This document shows positions 7,565-15,526 of a DNA stretch of 49,467 nt, piece by piece (within the stretch, counting starts at the first letter, position 1; the number at the start of each line of letters is the position of its first letter). Where the stretch lies: positions 1 to 49,467 of the forward strand of contig JBFHNV010000011.1 in NCBI GenBank assembly GCA_041593595.1, written 5' to 3'. Under the pieces are notes generated by a model that was not told the DNA's origin, did no database searches, and saw only the letters and a program-made list of their open reading frames with translations. The DNA is from JBFHNV01 sp041593595. GTDB taxonomy: Bacteria; Pseudomonadota; Gammaproteobacteria; HK1. The translations under genes were made by a program, and so were the position numbers.

Positions 7565-7918
7565 GTGAGTACTTACGTCTGTCCACGGCATCGCGATCAG
7601 GTGCTGTTCTTTGACACGCCGATCGTCAGACCTCGCGGTTCGACTTCCAGCGCTGTTCGAGAAACGCAGCCGGCTCGTCTGGCCGGGTTATGGTCCAAGC
7701 CATTCTGGTCCAAGCGGACGTCCACCCAGGCAATACGAACCGTTCGCAGGAACGCCGCGTCGCGTGGCGTCGGGGGCGCCGGTCGCAAGAACGCCACGTT
7801 GCGTGGCGTCGGGGGCGCCGGTCGCAGGAACTCCACGTTGCGAAAGGTCGATGGAATTCGGCAGTGTCCACGCTGCCGGAAGTTCTACTACCGGCACGAA
7901 TGCGTGAAGATGCCATGA
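7565..7918 (+). CDS. Small basic zinc-ribbon-like protein with internal tandem repeat
   Basis: 117 aa with a GTG start, chosen because AAGGAG lies 8 nt upstream (7551-7556). The N-terminus carries a CPRH pair (YVCPRHRD) and the C-terminus a second knuckle (CPRCRKFYYRHEC), together giving four Cys and several His, as in a zinc ribbon. Between them lies a basic region with two and a half copies of a 13-residue unit (RRNAASRGVGGAG type) created by a 39-bp DNA repeat. The stop overlaps the ATG of the following membrane-protein gene (ATGA), so the two are translationally coupled. I do not recognise the family. The overlap and ribosome-binding site are the main evidence that it is real. Confidence 0.55.
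   Translation: MSTYVCPRHRDQVLFFDTPIVRPRGSTSSAVRETQPARLAGLWSKPFWSKRTSTQAIRTVRRNAASRGVGGAGRKNATLRGVGGAGRRNSTLRKVDGIRQCPRCRKFYYRHECVKMP
7744..7842 (+). repeat. 39-bp tandem repeat, about 2.5 copies
   Basis: Units begin at 7744, 7783 and 7822 with a period of exactly 39 bp. The first two differ at only a few positions and the third is cut after about 21 bp. Because 39 is a multiple of 3, the repeat stays in frame and adds 13 residues per copy to the basic middle of the zinc-ribbon-like protein. Copy number could vary between strains. Confidence 0.85.
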
Positions 7919-8343
7919 ATACGTTGCAAGAAGACGTGAGACTCAGGGGCGAGGAGGTCGTGGCAGCGCTCAAGGAGCAAGCGTGCCAGCAGATAATCAG
8001 GGTCCCGTATCTGTATATCGATTACGGGAAGTTCTTTTTCAGCGTATCAATAGGTTCCCTCGGGCTCATGGTCACGTTGCTGAACCTCGATTCGACGGTG
8101 AGCGATCTGGGAACCGGGCAAGCTGTTTCTCTTTCGTTGTTCGCTGTCAGCATCTTGCTGGCGCTACGCATGATTCTTCCGACGGATACGTCAGGTCCGG
8201 ATACCGGACTGATCGAGGATTATGGGAGACTCGTCCGCAAACTTCGGCACAGCGTTTATCTTTGGTTTTACGTCTGGCTGACCGGCGTCGCGGTCGCGAT
8301 CTACTCGCTTTCGTCGCGCTGGAATGCACCGGCGCTTTCGTAA
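7915..8343 (+). CDS. Three-TM membrane protein of unknown function
   Basis: 142 aa, starting at the ATG that overlaps the upstream stop. A charged N-terminal helix (LQEDVRLRGEEVVAALKEQ) precedes three membrane segments at about 38-58, 70-88 and 114-132. A soluble loop between TM2 and TM3 contains LIEDYGRLVRKLRHS. The amphipathic N-terminal helix suggests a cytoplasmic contact surface, perhaps with the coupled zinc-ribbon-like protein (inference). Base composition is visibly more AT-rich than the genes on either side, which hints at acquisition. The gene converges with the ABC exporter, leaving only 36 nt between their stops. Confidence 0.75.
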   Translation: MNTLQEDVRLRGEEVVAALKEQACQQIIRVPYLYIDYGKFFFSVSIGSLGLMVTLLNLDSTVSDLGTGQAVSLSLFAVSILLALRMILPTDTSGPDTGLIEDYGRLVRKLRHSVYLWFYVWLTGVAVAIYSLSSRWNAPALS

Positions 8344-8379
8344 CGTGACATCAGGGCATGGACGCCGCCTTCGGGCGCG

Positions 8380-11300
8380 TCATTCCGCCGCCGACGCGAG
8401 CTGCCTCGCCACCAGCTGCCGGTACAGCCCGCCCCGGGCCAGCAGCGCGTCGTGGTCGCCCACCTCCGCCACGCGTCCGCGCTCCAGCACCACGATGCGG
8501 TCCGCGTTGCGCACCGTGGACAGGCGATGCGCGATGACCACCGTCGTGCGATGGCTCATGAGCTCCTCCAGCGCGTGGCGTACCGCCGCCTCGCTCACCG
8601 CGTCCAGATGCGAGGTGGCCTCGTCCAGCACCAGGATGGGCGCGTCCTTGAGGAACGCCCGCGCGATGGCCACGCGCTGGCGCTGCCCCCCCGACAGCCG
8701 CAGGCCCCGCTCGCCCACCGGCGTGTCCAGGCCCTCGGGGAGCGACGCCACGAAGTCGGCCAGCGCCGCCCGGCGGATGGCCTCGTCCACGTCCGCGTCC
8801 GACGCGCCCGGGCGCGCCATCAAGATGTTGGCGCGCAGGCTCTCGTTGAACAGGTAGGTGTCCTGGCTCACCAGCGCGATGCGCGCCCGCAGCTCACCCA
8901 GGCGGAAGTCCCGCAGGTCGTGGCCGTGCATGAGCACGCGCCCGGCGCGGGGATCCCAGAAGCGCAGGAACAGATGCGCGGCGGTGGTCTTGCCCGCGCC
9001 GGAGGGTCCCACCAGCGCCACCGTGGCGCCGGCGGGCACGTGGAAGGTCACCTCCTCGAGGGCGTCCACCCGCTGCCCCTCGTAGCGGAACGTGACGCCG
9101 TCCATGGCCAGCGCGGGCACGTCCGGGATGCCGCCGGCCCCGTCCAGCTCCACGCCGGGACCGTCCGCCACCGGCACCGGCTGGCGGTGCACCGCGTGCA
9201 GGCGCCGGGTGGCGCCCAGGGTGTCGGCCAGCTGGCGGCCCACGTGGGCGATCTCGGACACCGGCAGGAACGACGACAGAGCCAGCAGGGTGAGCAGCGG
9301 CAGCCGCTCCGCAGGCACCTGTCCCGCCTGCACGAGCCACGCGCCGGTCATCACCACCGCGAGGCCGCCCAGGCCGATGGCGGTCTCAAGCGCCGCGGTC
9401 TGCCAGGTGAGGTGGCGGAAGAACGGCAGCCGGATGGCCAGGTGGTCGCGCACCCGGCGGGTGAACTCGCCCTTGCGCCGCGCGACTTGCTGGAAAGCGG
9501 CGATCTCGTGCAGGCCCTGCACGCTATCCACCACGTGGGCGTTGAGCTCGGCCATGGACTCCCGCGCCCGCGAGCCCAGGTCGTCGATGCGCCGGCGCAG
9601 CAGGAAGGGGCTGCAGGCCACCACCAGCATGAACGGCGCCAGCGCCACCGCCAGGGGCGGGCTGTGGTGCCACAGCACCGCCATCACCGCGCTCGGCACC
9701 AGCACCGCCACGAAGGCCGGCGCCACCGTGTGCGCGAAGAAGTATTCCACCAGCTCCACGTCGTGGGTGGCCATGGCCACCAGATCGCCGGAGCGGCGCC
9801 GCACCAGGAACGCCGGCGCCAGGGCATCGAGCTTGGCGAAGAGATCGATGCGCATCTGCGCCAGCATGCGGAAGGCCATGTCGTGGGCCACCCAGGACTC
9901 GAGCCAGTGCAGCACGCCCGCCAGCGGCGCTACCACCGCGAGGGCCCACAGCCAGTGTGAGAAGGGCTCGCCCTGCTTCACCGCCGCCACCGCCAGCGCG
10001 CTGAGAACGCCGACGCCGATGAAGGCCAGCACCCGCACCACGCCGAAGGTGAAGGTGAGCGTGAGCCGGCCCTTCCAAGGCCGCACCTGGCGGGTGAGCT
10101 CGCGGATCACCCCGCCCCAGCCGAGACCCTCCGCCTTCAGGATGTCGTCGGCGGGCGGCGGCGCCTGGGCATGATCGATCCCCGCGGCGGAGTCGTCCTC
10201 GGCAGTCTCGTCCAGTAGCGCCGCGCCGGCGCCGGTGTCGCTCTCCACCTGCGACGCCATGAGCGCGTGGTAGCGCCCGCGTGCCGCCAACAGCTCCCGG
10301 TGCGTGCCCTGCTCCACCACCCGGCCCGCCTCCAGCACCAGGATGCGATCGCAGTCGATGACGCTGGACAGGCGATGGGCGAACACCAGCGTCGTGCGCC
10401 CCCGCATCAGCCGGTCCAGGGCCTCCTGGATCACCGCCTCGTTCTCCGCGTCCACCGCCGACAGGGCCTCGTCCAGCACCAGGATGGGCGCATCGCGCAG
10501 CAGTGCCCGGGCGATGGCGATGCGCTGGCGCTGGCCTCCGGACAGGCGGATGCCGCGCTCGCCGATGACCGTGGCATAGCCCTGGGGCAGGCGGTGGATG
10601 AACTCGTGGGCGTTGGCCTGTCGCGCGGCGCGCTCGAGCTCGGCCTGCGTGGCCTGCGGTCGGCCGAAGCGCAGGTTCTCCTCCACCGTGCCGTGGAACA
10701 GGTACGTGTCCTGGCTCACCACCGCCACGTGGTGGTACAGGGCGTCGGGGGTGAGCTCGCGGACGTCCACGCCCCCCACCCGTACGATGCCGGCATCGGG
10801 ATCGTGGAAGCGCAGCAGCAGCTTCACGATGGTGGACTTGCCGGCGCCGCTGGCGCCCACGAAGCCCACGCGCTCGCCACTGGCGGCGTGGAACTCCAGC
10901 CCCACGTGGGCCGCGGCGCGACCGCCCGGGTAGGCGAAGGACACGCCCTCGAACGCGACGCTGGCGTCGGCGGTCTGCTCGCGCGTCCCGGGCCAGGTGA
11001 CGGCAGGCCGCGCCTCCAGCAGCGCGAAGATCCCCTGGGCGGCAGACAGCCCCACCATGCCGTCATGCAGCAGGGTGCGCAGATCCCGCTGCGGGCGGAA
11101 GGTCTCCACCCCCGCCATGAGCACCATGAGCAGCACCGGCAGGGTGGTGGCGCCGTCCTGCACCCGGTACGCGCCCACCGCCAGCGTCGCCGCCGCGCCC
11201 ACGGCGATGCCGGTGTCGGTGATGCCACGGGTGAGCGAGTTGGTGGCGAGCACCCACATGGTGCTGCGGAACACCTCGTGGGCCTTCTCGGCCAGCAGCC

Positions 11301-11955
11301 GCCCGCGGGCCGCCCCCTGGCCGAAGGCCTTCAGCGTGGCGAGCCCCTGGATGGCGTCCAGGAACTCCGCGGCGAAGGCATGGTAGGCATCGCGCCGGCG
11401 CATGGACGCGGCGCTGTCCCACTTCTGGAACACCGTGGGCGCGAGCAGGGTGAACCAGGCGAAGGCGAGCAGCAGTGCCGCCAGGGGCAGGTCGAAGACC
11501 GCCAGCAGCGCGAAGATCGCGAGCGGCGTGAGCGCCGCCACGAACAGCTGCGGCAGGAACTGCCCGAAGTAGATCTCCAGGCGCTCGACCCCCTCCACCA
11601 TGGCGAGCAGCGCGTCGCCGGTGCGGGTGAGCCCGAAGTGGGCGGGCCCGAGGCTCACCACCTGGTCGAACAGCCGCTCGCGAAGGGCCAGCTGCACCCG
11701 CGCCGCGGTTTCGTGGGCCACCATGGCGCGGGCGTATTCCAGCGCCCCGCGCAGCGCCATGACGCCCGCCACCCCCAGCGCGGGGACCAGGAGGGACTCG
11801 AGGGGGGCGCCCTCGAGGACCCGGCCCAGCAGCCAGCCCAGCAGCGCGAGCCGCGCCACGCCCACGGTGGCCGCCGCCACGCCCACCAGCACGGCGAAGG
11901 CGATGCGCCCGCGCAGGCCGGCGGTCAGATCCCAAAGCCGCAGGTCCAGGAACAT
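8380..11955 (-). CDS. Fused tandem ABC exporter (two TMD-NBD halves)
   Basis: A 1191-aa inner-membrane exporter with the order TMD-NBD-TMD-NBD in one chain. First half: membrane domain about 15-300, Walker A GASGAGKS at 367-374, Q-loop near 415, signature LSGGQ at 471-475, Walker B ILVLDE at 491-496. Second half: Walker A GPSGAGKT at 983-990, LSGGQ at 1087-1091, Walker B ILVLDE at 1107-1112. All ATPase motifs look intact in both halves. An acidic linker of about 50 residues (ETAEDDSAAG) joins them. Related separate-gene systems include CydD/CydC, MsbA-like and lipid or drug exporters; the substrate cannot be told from sequence. The LysR gene lies 45 nt upstream on the same strand, so they may be co-transcribed. 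Confidence 0.93.
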   Translation of the reverse strand: MFLDLRLWDLTAGLRGRIAFAVLVGVAAATVGVARLALLGWLLGRVLEGAPLESLLVPALGVAGVMALRGALEYARAMVAHETAARVQLALRERLFDQVVSLGPAHFGLTRTGDALLAMVEGVERLEIYFGQFLPQLFVAALTPLAIFALLAVFDLPLAALLLAFAWFTLLAPTVFQKWDSAASMRRRDAYHAFAAEFLDAIQGLATLKAFGQGAARGRLLAEKAHEVFRSTMWVLATNSLTRGITDTGIAVGAAATLAVGAYRVQDGATTLPVLLMVLMAGVETFRPQRDLRTLLHDGMVGLSAAQGIFALLEARPAVTWPGTREQTADASVAFEGVSFAYPGGRAAAHVGLEFHAASGERVGFVGASGAGKSTIVKLLLRFHDPDAGIVRVGGVDVRELTPDALYHHVAVVSQDTYLFHGTVEENLRFGRPQATQAELERAARQANAHEFIHRLPQGYATVIGERGIRLSGGQRQRIAIARALLRDAPILVLDEALSAVDAENEAVIQEALDRLMRGRTTLVFAHRLSSVIDCDRILVLEAGRVVEQGTHRELLAARGRYHALMASQVESDTGAGAALLDETAEDDSAAGIDHAQAPPPADDILKAEGLGWGGVIRELTRQVRPWKGRLTLTFTFGVVRVLAFIGVGVLSALAVAAVKQGEPFSHWLWALAVVAPLAGVLHWLESWVAHDMAFRMLAQMRIDLFAKLDALAPAFLVRRRSGDLVAMATHDVELVEYFFAHTVAPAFVAVLVPSAVMAVLWHHSPPLAVALAPFMLVVACSPFLLRRRIDDLGSRARESMAELNAHVVDSVQGLHEIAAFQQVARRKGEFTRRVRDHLAIRLPFFRHLTWQTAALETAIGLGGLAVVMTGAWLVQAGQVPAERLPLLTLLALSSFLPVSEIAHVGRQLADTLGATRRLHAVHRQPVPVADGPGVELDGAGGIPDVPALAMDGVTFRYEGQRVDALEEVTFHVPAGATVALVGPSGAGKTTAAHLFLRFWDPRAGRVLMHGHDLRDFRLGELRARIALVSQDTYLFNESLRANILMARPGASDADVDEAIRRAALADFVASLPEGLDTPVGERGLRLSGGQRQRVAIARAFLKDAPILVLDEATSHLDAVSEAAVRHALEELMSHRTTVVIAHRLSTVRNADRIVVLERGRVAEVGDHDALLARGGLYRQLVARQLASAAE

Positions 11956-12000
11956 GGGCGGGGACGATACCGCTTTCGCCTGATGGGCGGGGCCTGTGGC

Positions 12001-12912
12001 TCAGTCGGCGCCGCGGGCCTCCTCCAGCAGCCAGTCGCGGAAGCGTCCGGCATGCACGCTCAAGGGCCGGCTGTCCGGGTAGAGCAGGTAGAAGGAGAAC
12101 TCGGACTCGAGGGTGCGCTCGGTGGCGCGCACGAGCTCGCCGCGCTCGATGAAGTCCTCCGCGAGCCGGCCGCCGCACAGGGCGATCCCGGCGCCGCGCA
12201 CGGCGGCATTGATGAGCACCATGTAGTTGTCGAAGTACTGGCTGCGCGCCGTTGCCGGCACGTCCATGCCGAAGGCCGCCAGCCACGCCTCCCAGGTGAC
12301 CCAGTTGCGGTCGAACTTCGCCAGGTGCAGCAGGGTGGCGTCGGCCAGGGATTGCAGCGTGTCGAACGGCCCGTGCCGCTCGGCGTAGGCAGGGGCGCAC
12401 ACCGCCAGCACCTCGTCGCCGAACAGATAGTCGGTGGCGACACCGGGCCAGGTGCCGCGCCCGTAGCGCACCGCCAGATCGATGCCGGAGACGGCCAGAT
12501 CGCGCACCCGCGCCGAGGCCAGCATGCGGATGTCCACGTCGCGGAACTCGGCGCGGAACGTCGCGATGCGCGACATGAGCCAGTAGGAGGCGAACGTGAC
12601 GCTGCACGACACGGTGACGTCCGCCATGTCCTGCACCCGGCGCAGCTCCTCCGCCGCGCGGGCAATGTGGCCGAGCCCGATGGACACCGCCTCGTGCAGG
12701 CTCTCGCCCTCGCCGGTGAGGCGCACGCTGCGGTGCAGGCGGGCGAACAGCTTGACCCCCAGGTGGTCCTCCAGCAGCTGCACCTGGCGGCTCACGGCGG
12801 CCTGGGTCACGCCCAGCTCACGCGCCGCGCGGGTGAAGCTGGTGTGCCTTGCCACCGCCTCGAAGACCACCAGGCTGTTGGCAGGCGGCAGCCGTTTCTT
12901 CAGCGCTTCCAT
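12001..12912 (-). CDS. LysR-family transcriptional regulator (GcvA-like)
   Basis: A 303-aa regulator. The N-terminal winged helix-turn-helix (about 10-68) contains LVVFEAVARHTSFTRAARELG and the recognition helix VTQAAVSRQVQLLEDHLG, followed by the linker helix and a substrate-binding-like effector domain (about 95-298) ending FRDWLLEEARGAD. It resembles the GcvA group. It is divergent from the hydroxypyruvate reductase-glyA-aminotransferase operon, and a T-N11-A box lies in the shared intergenic region, so that operon is the likely target, with a serine-cycle or glyoxylate intermediate as co-inducer (inference). The box is only 14 nt from its own start, consistent with autorepression. Confidence 0.93.
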   Translation of the reverse strand: MEALKKRLPPANSLVVFEAVARHTSFTRAARELGVTQAAVSRQVQLLEDHLGVKLFARLHRSVRLTGEGESLHEAVSIGLGHIARAAEELRRVQDMADVTVSCSVTFASYWLMSRIATFRAEFRDVDIRMLASARVRDLAVSGIDLAVRYGRGTWPGVATDYLFGDEVLAVCAPAYAERHGPFDTLQSLADATLLHLAKFDRNWVTWEAWLAAFGMDVPATARSQYFDNYMVLINAAVRGAGIALCGGRLAEDFIERGELVRATERTLESEFSFYLLYPDSRPLSVHAGRFRDWLLEEARGAD

Positions 12913-12925
12913 CAGTTTTTATTAT

Positions 12926-12946
12926 TGCATGCTGATATTTGATGCA
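12926..12946. promoter_or_regulatory. T-N11-A operator for the LysR regulator
   Basis: TGCAT at 12926-12930 and ATGCA at 12942-12946 are perfect inverted repeats separated by 11 nt, so the inner T and A satisfy the LysR-type T-N11-A rule exactly. The site lies 14 nt upstream of the LysR start and ends 1 nt before the -35 box of the divergent promoter, the position expected for an activator contacting RNA polymerase. Confidence 0.65.
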
Positions 12947-12947
12947 G

Positions 12948-12976
12948 TTTACAAGACCATCAGATAGTTTTTTAAT
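12948..12976 (+). promoter_or_regulatory. Sigma70 promoter for the serine-cycle-like operon
   Basis: TTTACA at 12948-12953 and TTTAAT at 12971-12976 each match five of six consensus bases, with a 17-nt spacer. The predicted start near 12983 gives a leader of about 130 nt before the GTG at 13112. The surrounding sequence is markedly AT-rich compared with flanking DNA. Confidence 0.65.
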
Positions 12977-13111
12977 ATTCCATATCGCAGAGTTGATTTC
13001 CAAACTTCCGCGCCCAGCGATCGGTTACGAGGGCGGCGCCGCGCCCCTGCAAGTGTCGCTGGTGCGCGTGCCGGCCGCGTCCGCGCTGGACTCGACCCGA
13101 GGAGCCTCCCC

Positions 13112-14083
13112 GTGAGCAAGCCCACCGTCATCGTCACCCGCCGCTGGCCCGAGCCGGTGGAGCAGGCCCTCGCCGAGCACTTCCAGGTGCAGCTGAACCG
13201 CGACGACGCGCCCATGAGCGCGGACGCGCTGCGCGCCGCCTTCGGCGCGGCGGACGCCGTGTTCCCCACGGTGACCGACCGCATCGACACGAGGGTGCTG
13301 TCCGCCGACCCGCTGCGGGCGCGCTTCATCGGCAACTTCGGCGTCGGCTTCAACAACATCGACGTGGCCGCCGCGAAAGCACGCGGGCTGGTGGTCACCA
13401 ACACGCCCGAGGTGCTCACCGACGCCACCGCGGATCTGGCCATGGCCCTGCTGCTCGCCGTGGCGCGGCGCGTGGGCGAGGGCGAGCGTCACCTGCGCGC
13501 CGGCGCGTGGAGCGGCTGGCGGCCCACGCACATGATGGGCACCCAGGTCACGGGCAAGACGCTCGGCATCATCGGCTTCGGCCGCATCGGCCAGGCCGTC
13601 GCGCAGCGCGCCCATCACGGCTTCGGAATGCGGATCCTGTTCCACGACCCGTTCCCCCCGGCGCGCGAGGACGTCGACGCGGTGGCGGCCACCGCCACCG
13701 ACTCGGTGGAGGCGCTGCTGGCCGAGGCGGACTTCGTGTCGCTGCACTGCCCGGCGACCCCTGAGAACCGCCACCTGATCAACGCCGGACGCCTGCGCGC
13801 CATGCGCCCCGGTGCCTTCCTCATCAACACCGCCCGCGGCGACGTGGTGGACGAGGCGGCGCTGGTGGACGCCCTCGCCCAGGGACACATCGCCGGCGCC
13901 GGCCTGGACGTGTTCGAGGCGGAGCCGCGGGTCACACCCGGCCTGCTGGAGCGCGACGACGTGGTGCTGCTGCCCCACCTGGGCAGCGCCACCGTGGAGA
14001 CACGGGTCGCCATGGGCATGCGCGTGCTGGACAACGCGCGGGCCTTCTTCGCCGGCGACGCGCCGCCGGACCGCGTCGCCTGA
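13112..14083 (+). CDS. D-2-hydroxyacid dehydrogenase (hydroxypyruvate reductase / glycerate dehydrogenase-like)
   Basis: 323 aa with a GTG start and GAGGAG 7 nt upstream. It is an NAD(P)-dependent D-2-hydroxyacid dehydrogenase. The Rossmann motif GFGRIG is at 155-160, and the catalytic triad is Arg242 (NTARGDVVDE), Glu271 (FEAEP) and His289 (LLPHLGSAT). Given its neighbours glyA and serine-glyoxylate aminotransferase, the expected reaction is hydroxypyruvate plus NAD(P)H to D-glycerate, or glyoxylate to glycolate. It is the first gene of a three-gene operon, 48 nt before glyA. Substrate assignment rests on context; the fold is certain. Confidence 0.9.
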   Translation: MSKPTVIVTRRWPEPVEQALAEHFQVQLNRDDAPMSADALRAAFGAADAVFPTVTDRIDTRVLSADPLRARFIGNFGVGFNNIDVAAAKARGLVVTNTPEVLTDATADLAMALLLAVARRVGEGERHLRAGAWSGWRPTHMMGTQVTGKTLGIIGFGRIGQAVAQRAHHGFGMRILFHDPFPPAREDVDAVAATATDSVEALLAEADFVSLHCPATPENRHLINAGRLRAMRPGAFLINTARGDVVDEAALVDALAQGHIAGAGLDVFEAEPRVTPGLLERDDVVLLPHLGSATVETRVAMGMRVLDNARAFFAGDAPPDRVA

Positions 14084-14131
14084 ACCCGGCCACGCGCGGC
14101 CGCCATCGAATCCCAGACCCAGGAGCATCTC

Positions 14132-15475
14132 ATGAGCATCACGTCCGACACCGCCGCGGACTTCCACGATCCCTCGAACCTGGCCACCTTCTTCGGCGCC
14201 ACCCTGGCCGAGACCGATCCCGATCTCGCCCACAGCATCGAGAGCGAGCTGCACCGGCAACGCCACCAGATCGAGCTCATCGCGTCGGAGAACATCGTGT
14301 CGCGCGCGGTGCTCGAGGCCCAGGGCTCGGTGCTCACCAACAAGTACGCCGAGGGCTATCCCGGGCGGCGCTACTACGGCGGCTGCGAGCACGTGGACGT
14401 GGCCGAGCGCCTGGCCATCGAACGCGCGACCCGGCTGTTCGACTGCGCCTACGCCAACGTGCAGCCCCACTCCGGTGCCCAGGCCAACCAGTGCGTGATG
14501 CTCGCGCTGCTCGAGCCCGGGGACACCATCCTCGGCATGTCGCTGGCCGCGGGCGGGCATCTCACCCACGGCGCCGCGCCCAACCTCTCGGGCAAGTGGT
14601 TCAACGCGGTGCAGTACGGCGTGCGCCGCGACGACGGGCGCATCGACTTCGACGAGGTGGAGGCGCTCGCCCGCGAGCATCGCCCGAAGCTCATCATCGC
14701 CGGCGGCTCGGCCTATCCGCGCGTCATCGACTTCGCGCGCTTCCGCGCCATCGCCGACCAGGTGGGCGCGTTCCTGCACGTGGACATGGCCCACTTCGCG
14801 GGGCTGGTGGCGGCGGGCGTGCACCCGAGCCCCCTGCCCCACGCCCACGTGGTGACCACCACCACCCACAAGACCCTGCGCGGCCCGCGCGGCGGACTCA
14901 TCCTCAGCAACGACGAGGCGCTGGGCAAGAAGATCAACTCGGCGGCGTTCCCGGGCCTCCAGGGCGGACCGCTGATGCACATCATCGCCAGCAAGGCCGC
15001 GGCCTTCCGCGAGGCCCTGGAGCCGTCCTTCAAGGCCTACTCGAAGCGCGTGATCGACAACGCGCGGACGCTCTCGGACACACTGCTGGGCCACGGCTTC
15101 GGCATCGTCTCCGGGGGCACCGACACCCACCTGCTGCTGGTGGACCTGCGGCCCAAGGGGCTCACCGGCAAGGTGGCAGAGGAGAGCCTCGACCGCGCCG
15201 GCATCACCTGCAACAAGAACGGCGTCCCGTTCGATCCCGAGAAGCCCACCGTCACCTCGGGCATCCGCCTCGGGAGCCCGGCCGCCACCACCCGCGGCTT
15301 CGGCGCCGCCGAGTTCCGCGAGACCGGCGAGCTCATCGCCTCGGTGCTGGACGCGCTGGCTGCAAACCCACAGGACAACGGCGCCGCCGAGCGCGCGGCA
15401 CGCCAGCGGGTGGACGCCCTGTGCCGGCGCTTTCCCATCTACCCGGGCATGAGCGTGCGCAGCCACGTGGCCTGA
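14132..15475 (+). CDS. glyA: Serine hydroxymethyltransferase
   Basis: A 447-aa PLP enzyme interconverting glycine plus 5,10-methylene-THF with serine plus THF. Conserved blocks include HQIELIASENIVSRAVLEAQGS (about 45-66), YPGRRYYGG (76-84), the Asp of VDMAHFAGL (218) that pairs with PLP, and the PLP-lysine motif TTTTHKTLRGPRGG with Lys247. An AGGAG lies 6-7 nt before the ATG. The protein is about 27 residues longer at the N-terminus than typical GlyA (about 417-420 aa). It is the middle gene of an operon with hydroxypyruvate reductase-like and aminotransferase genes, so it probably serves serine-cycle or photorespiration-like flux; a housekeeping copy may exist elsewhere. Confidence 0.96.
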   Translation: MSITSDTAADFHDPSNLATFFGATLAETDPDLAHSIESELHRQRHQIELIASENIVSRAVLEAQGSVLTNKYAEGYPGRRYYGGCEHVDVAERLAIERATRLFDCAYANVQPHSGAQANQCVMLALLEPGDTILGMSLAAGGHLTHGAAPNLSGKWFNAVQYGVRRDDGRIDFDEVEALAREHRPKLIIAGGSAYPRVIDFARFRAIADQVGAFLHVDMAHFAGLVAAGVHPSPLPHAHVVTTTTHKTLRGPRGGLILSNDEALGKKINSAAFPGLQGGPLMHIIASKAAAFREALEPSFKAYSKRVIDNARTLSDTLLGHGFGIVSGGTDTHLLLVDLRPKGLTGKVAEESLDRAGITCNKNGVPFDPEKPTVTSGIRLGSPAATTRGFGAAEFRETGELIASVLDALAANPQDNGAAERAARQRVDALCRRFPIYPGMSVRSHVA

Positions 15476-15526
15476 CGGCGAGCGCGAGTCCGGATCCGCC
15501 GCATTCTCCGACCAGAGGTATCCCCC

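Noticed and set aside
7053..7586. Overlapping frames on both strands between the propeller gene and the zinc-ribbon-like gene
   Set aside because: Arg/Ser/Pro-rich, no start signals, mutually overlapping; the supported gene starts only at the GTG at 7565.
10267..12942. Plus-strand open frame of about 890 codons opposite the ABC exporter and lysR
   Set aside because: Gln/His/Arg-rich shadow of two well-identified genes, no ribosome-binding site.
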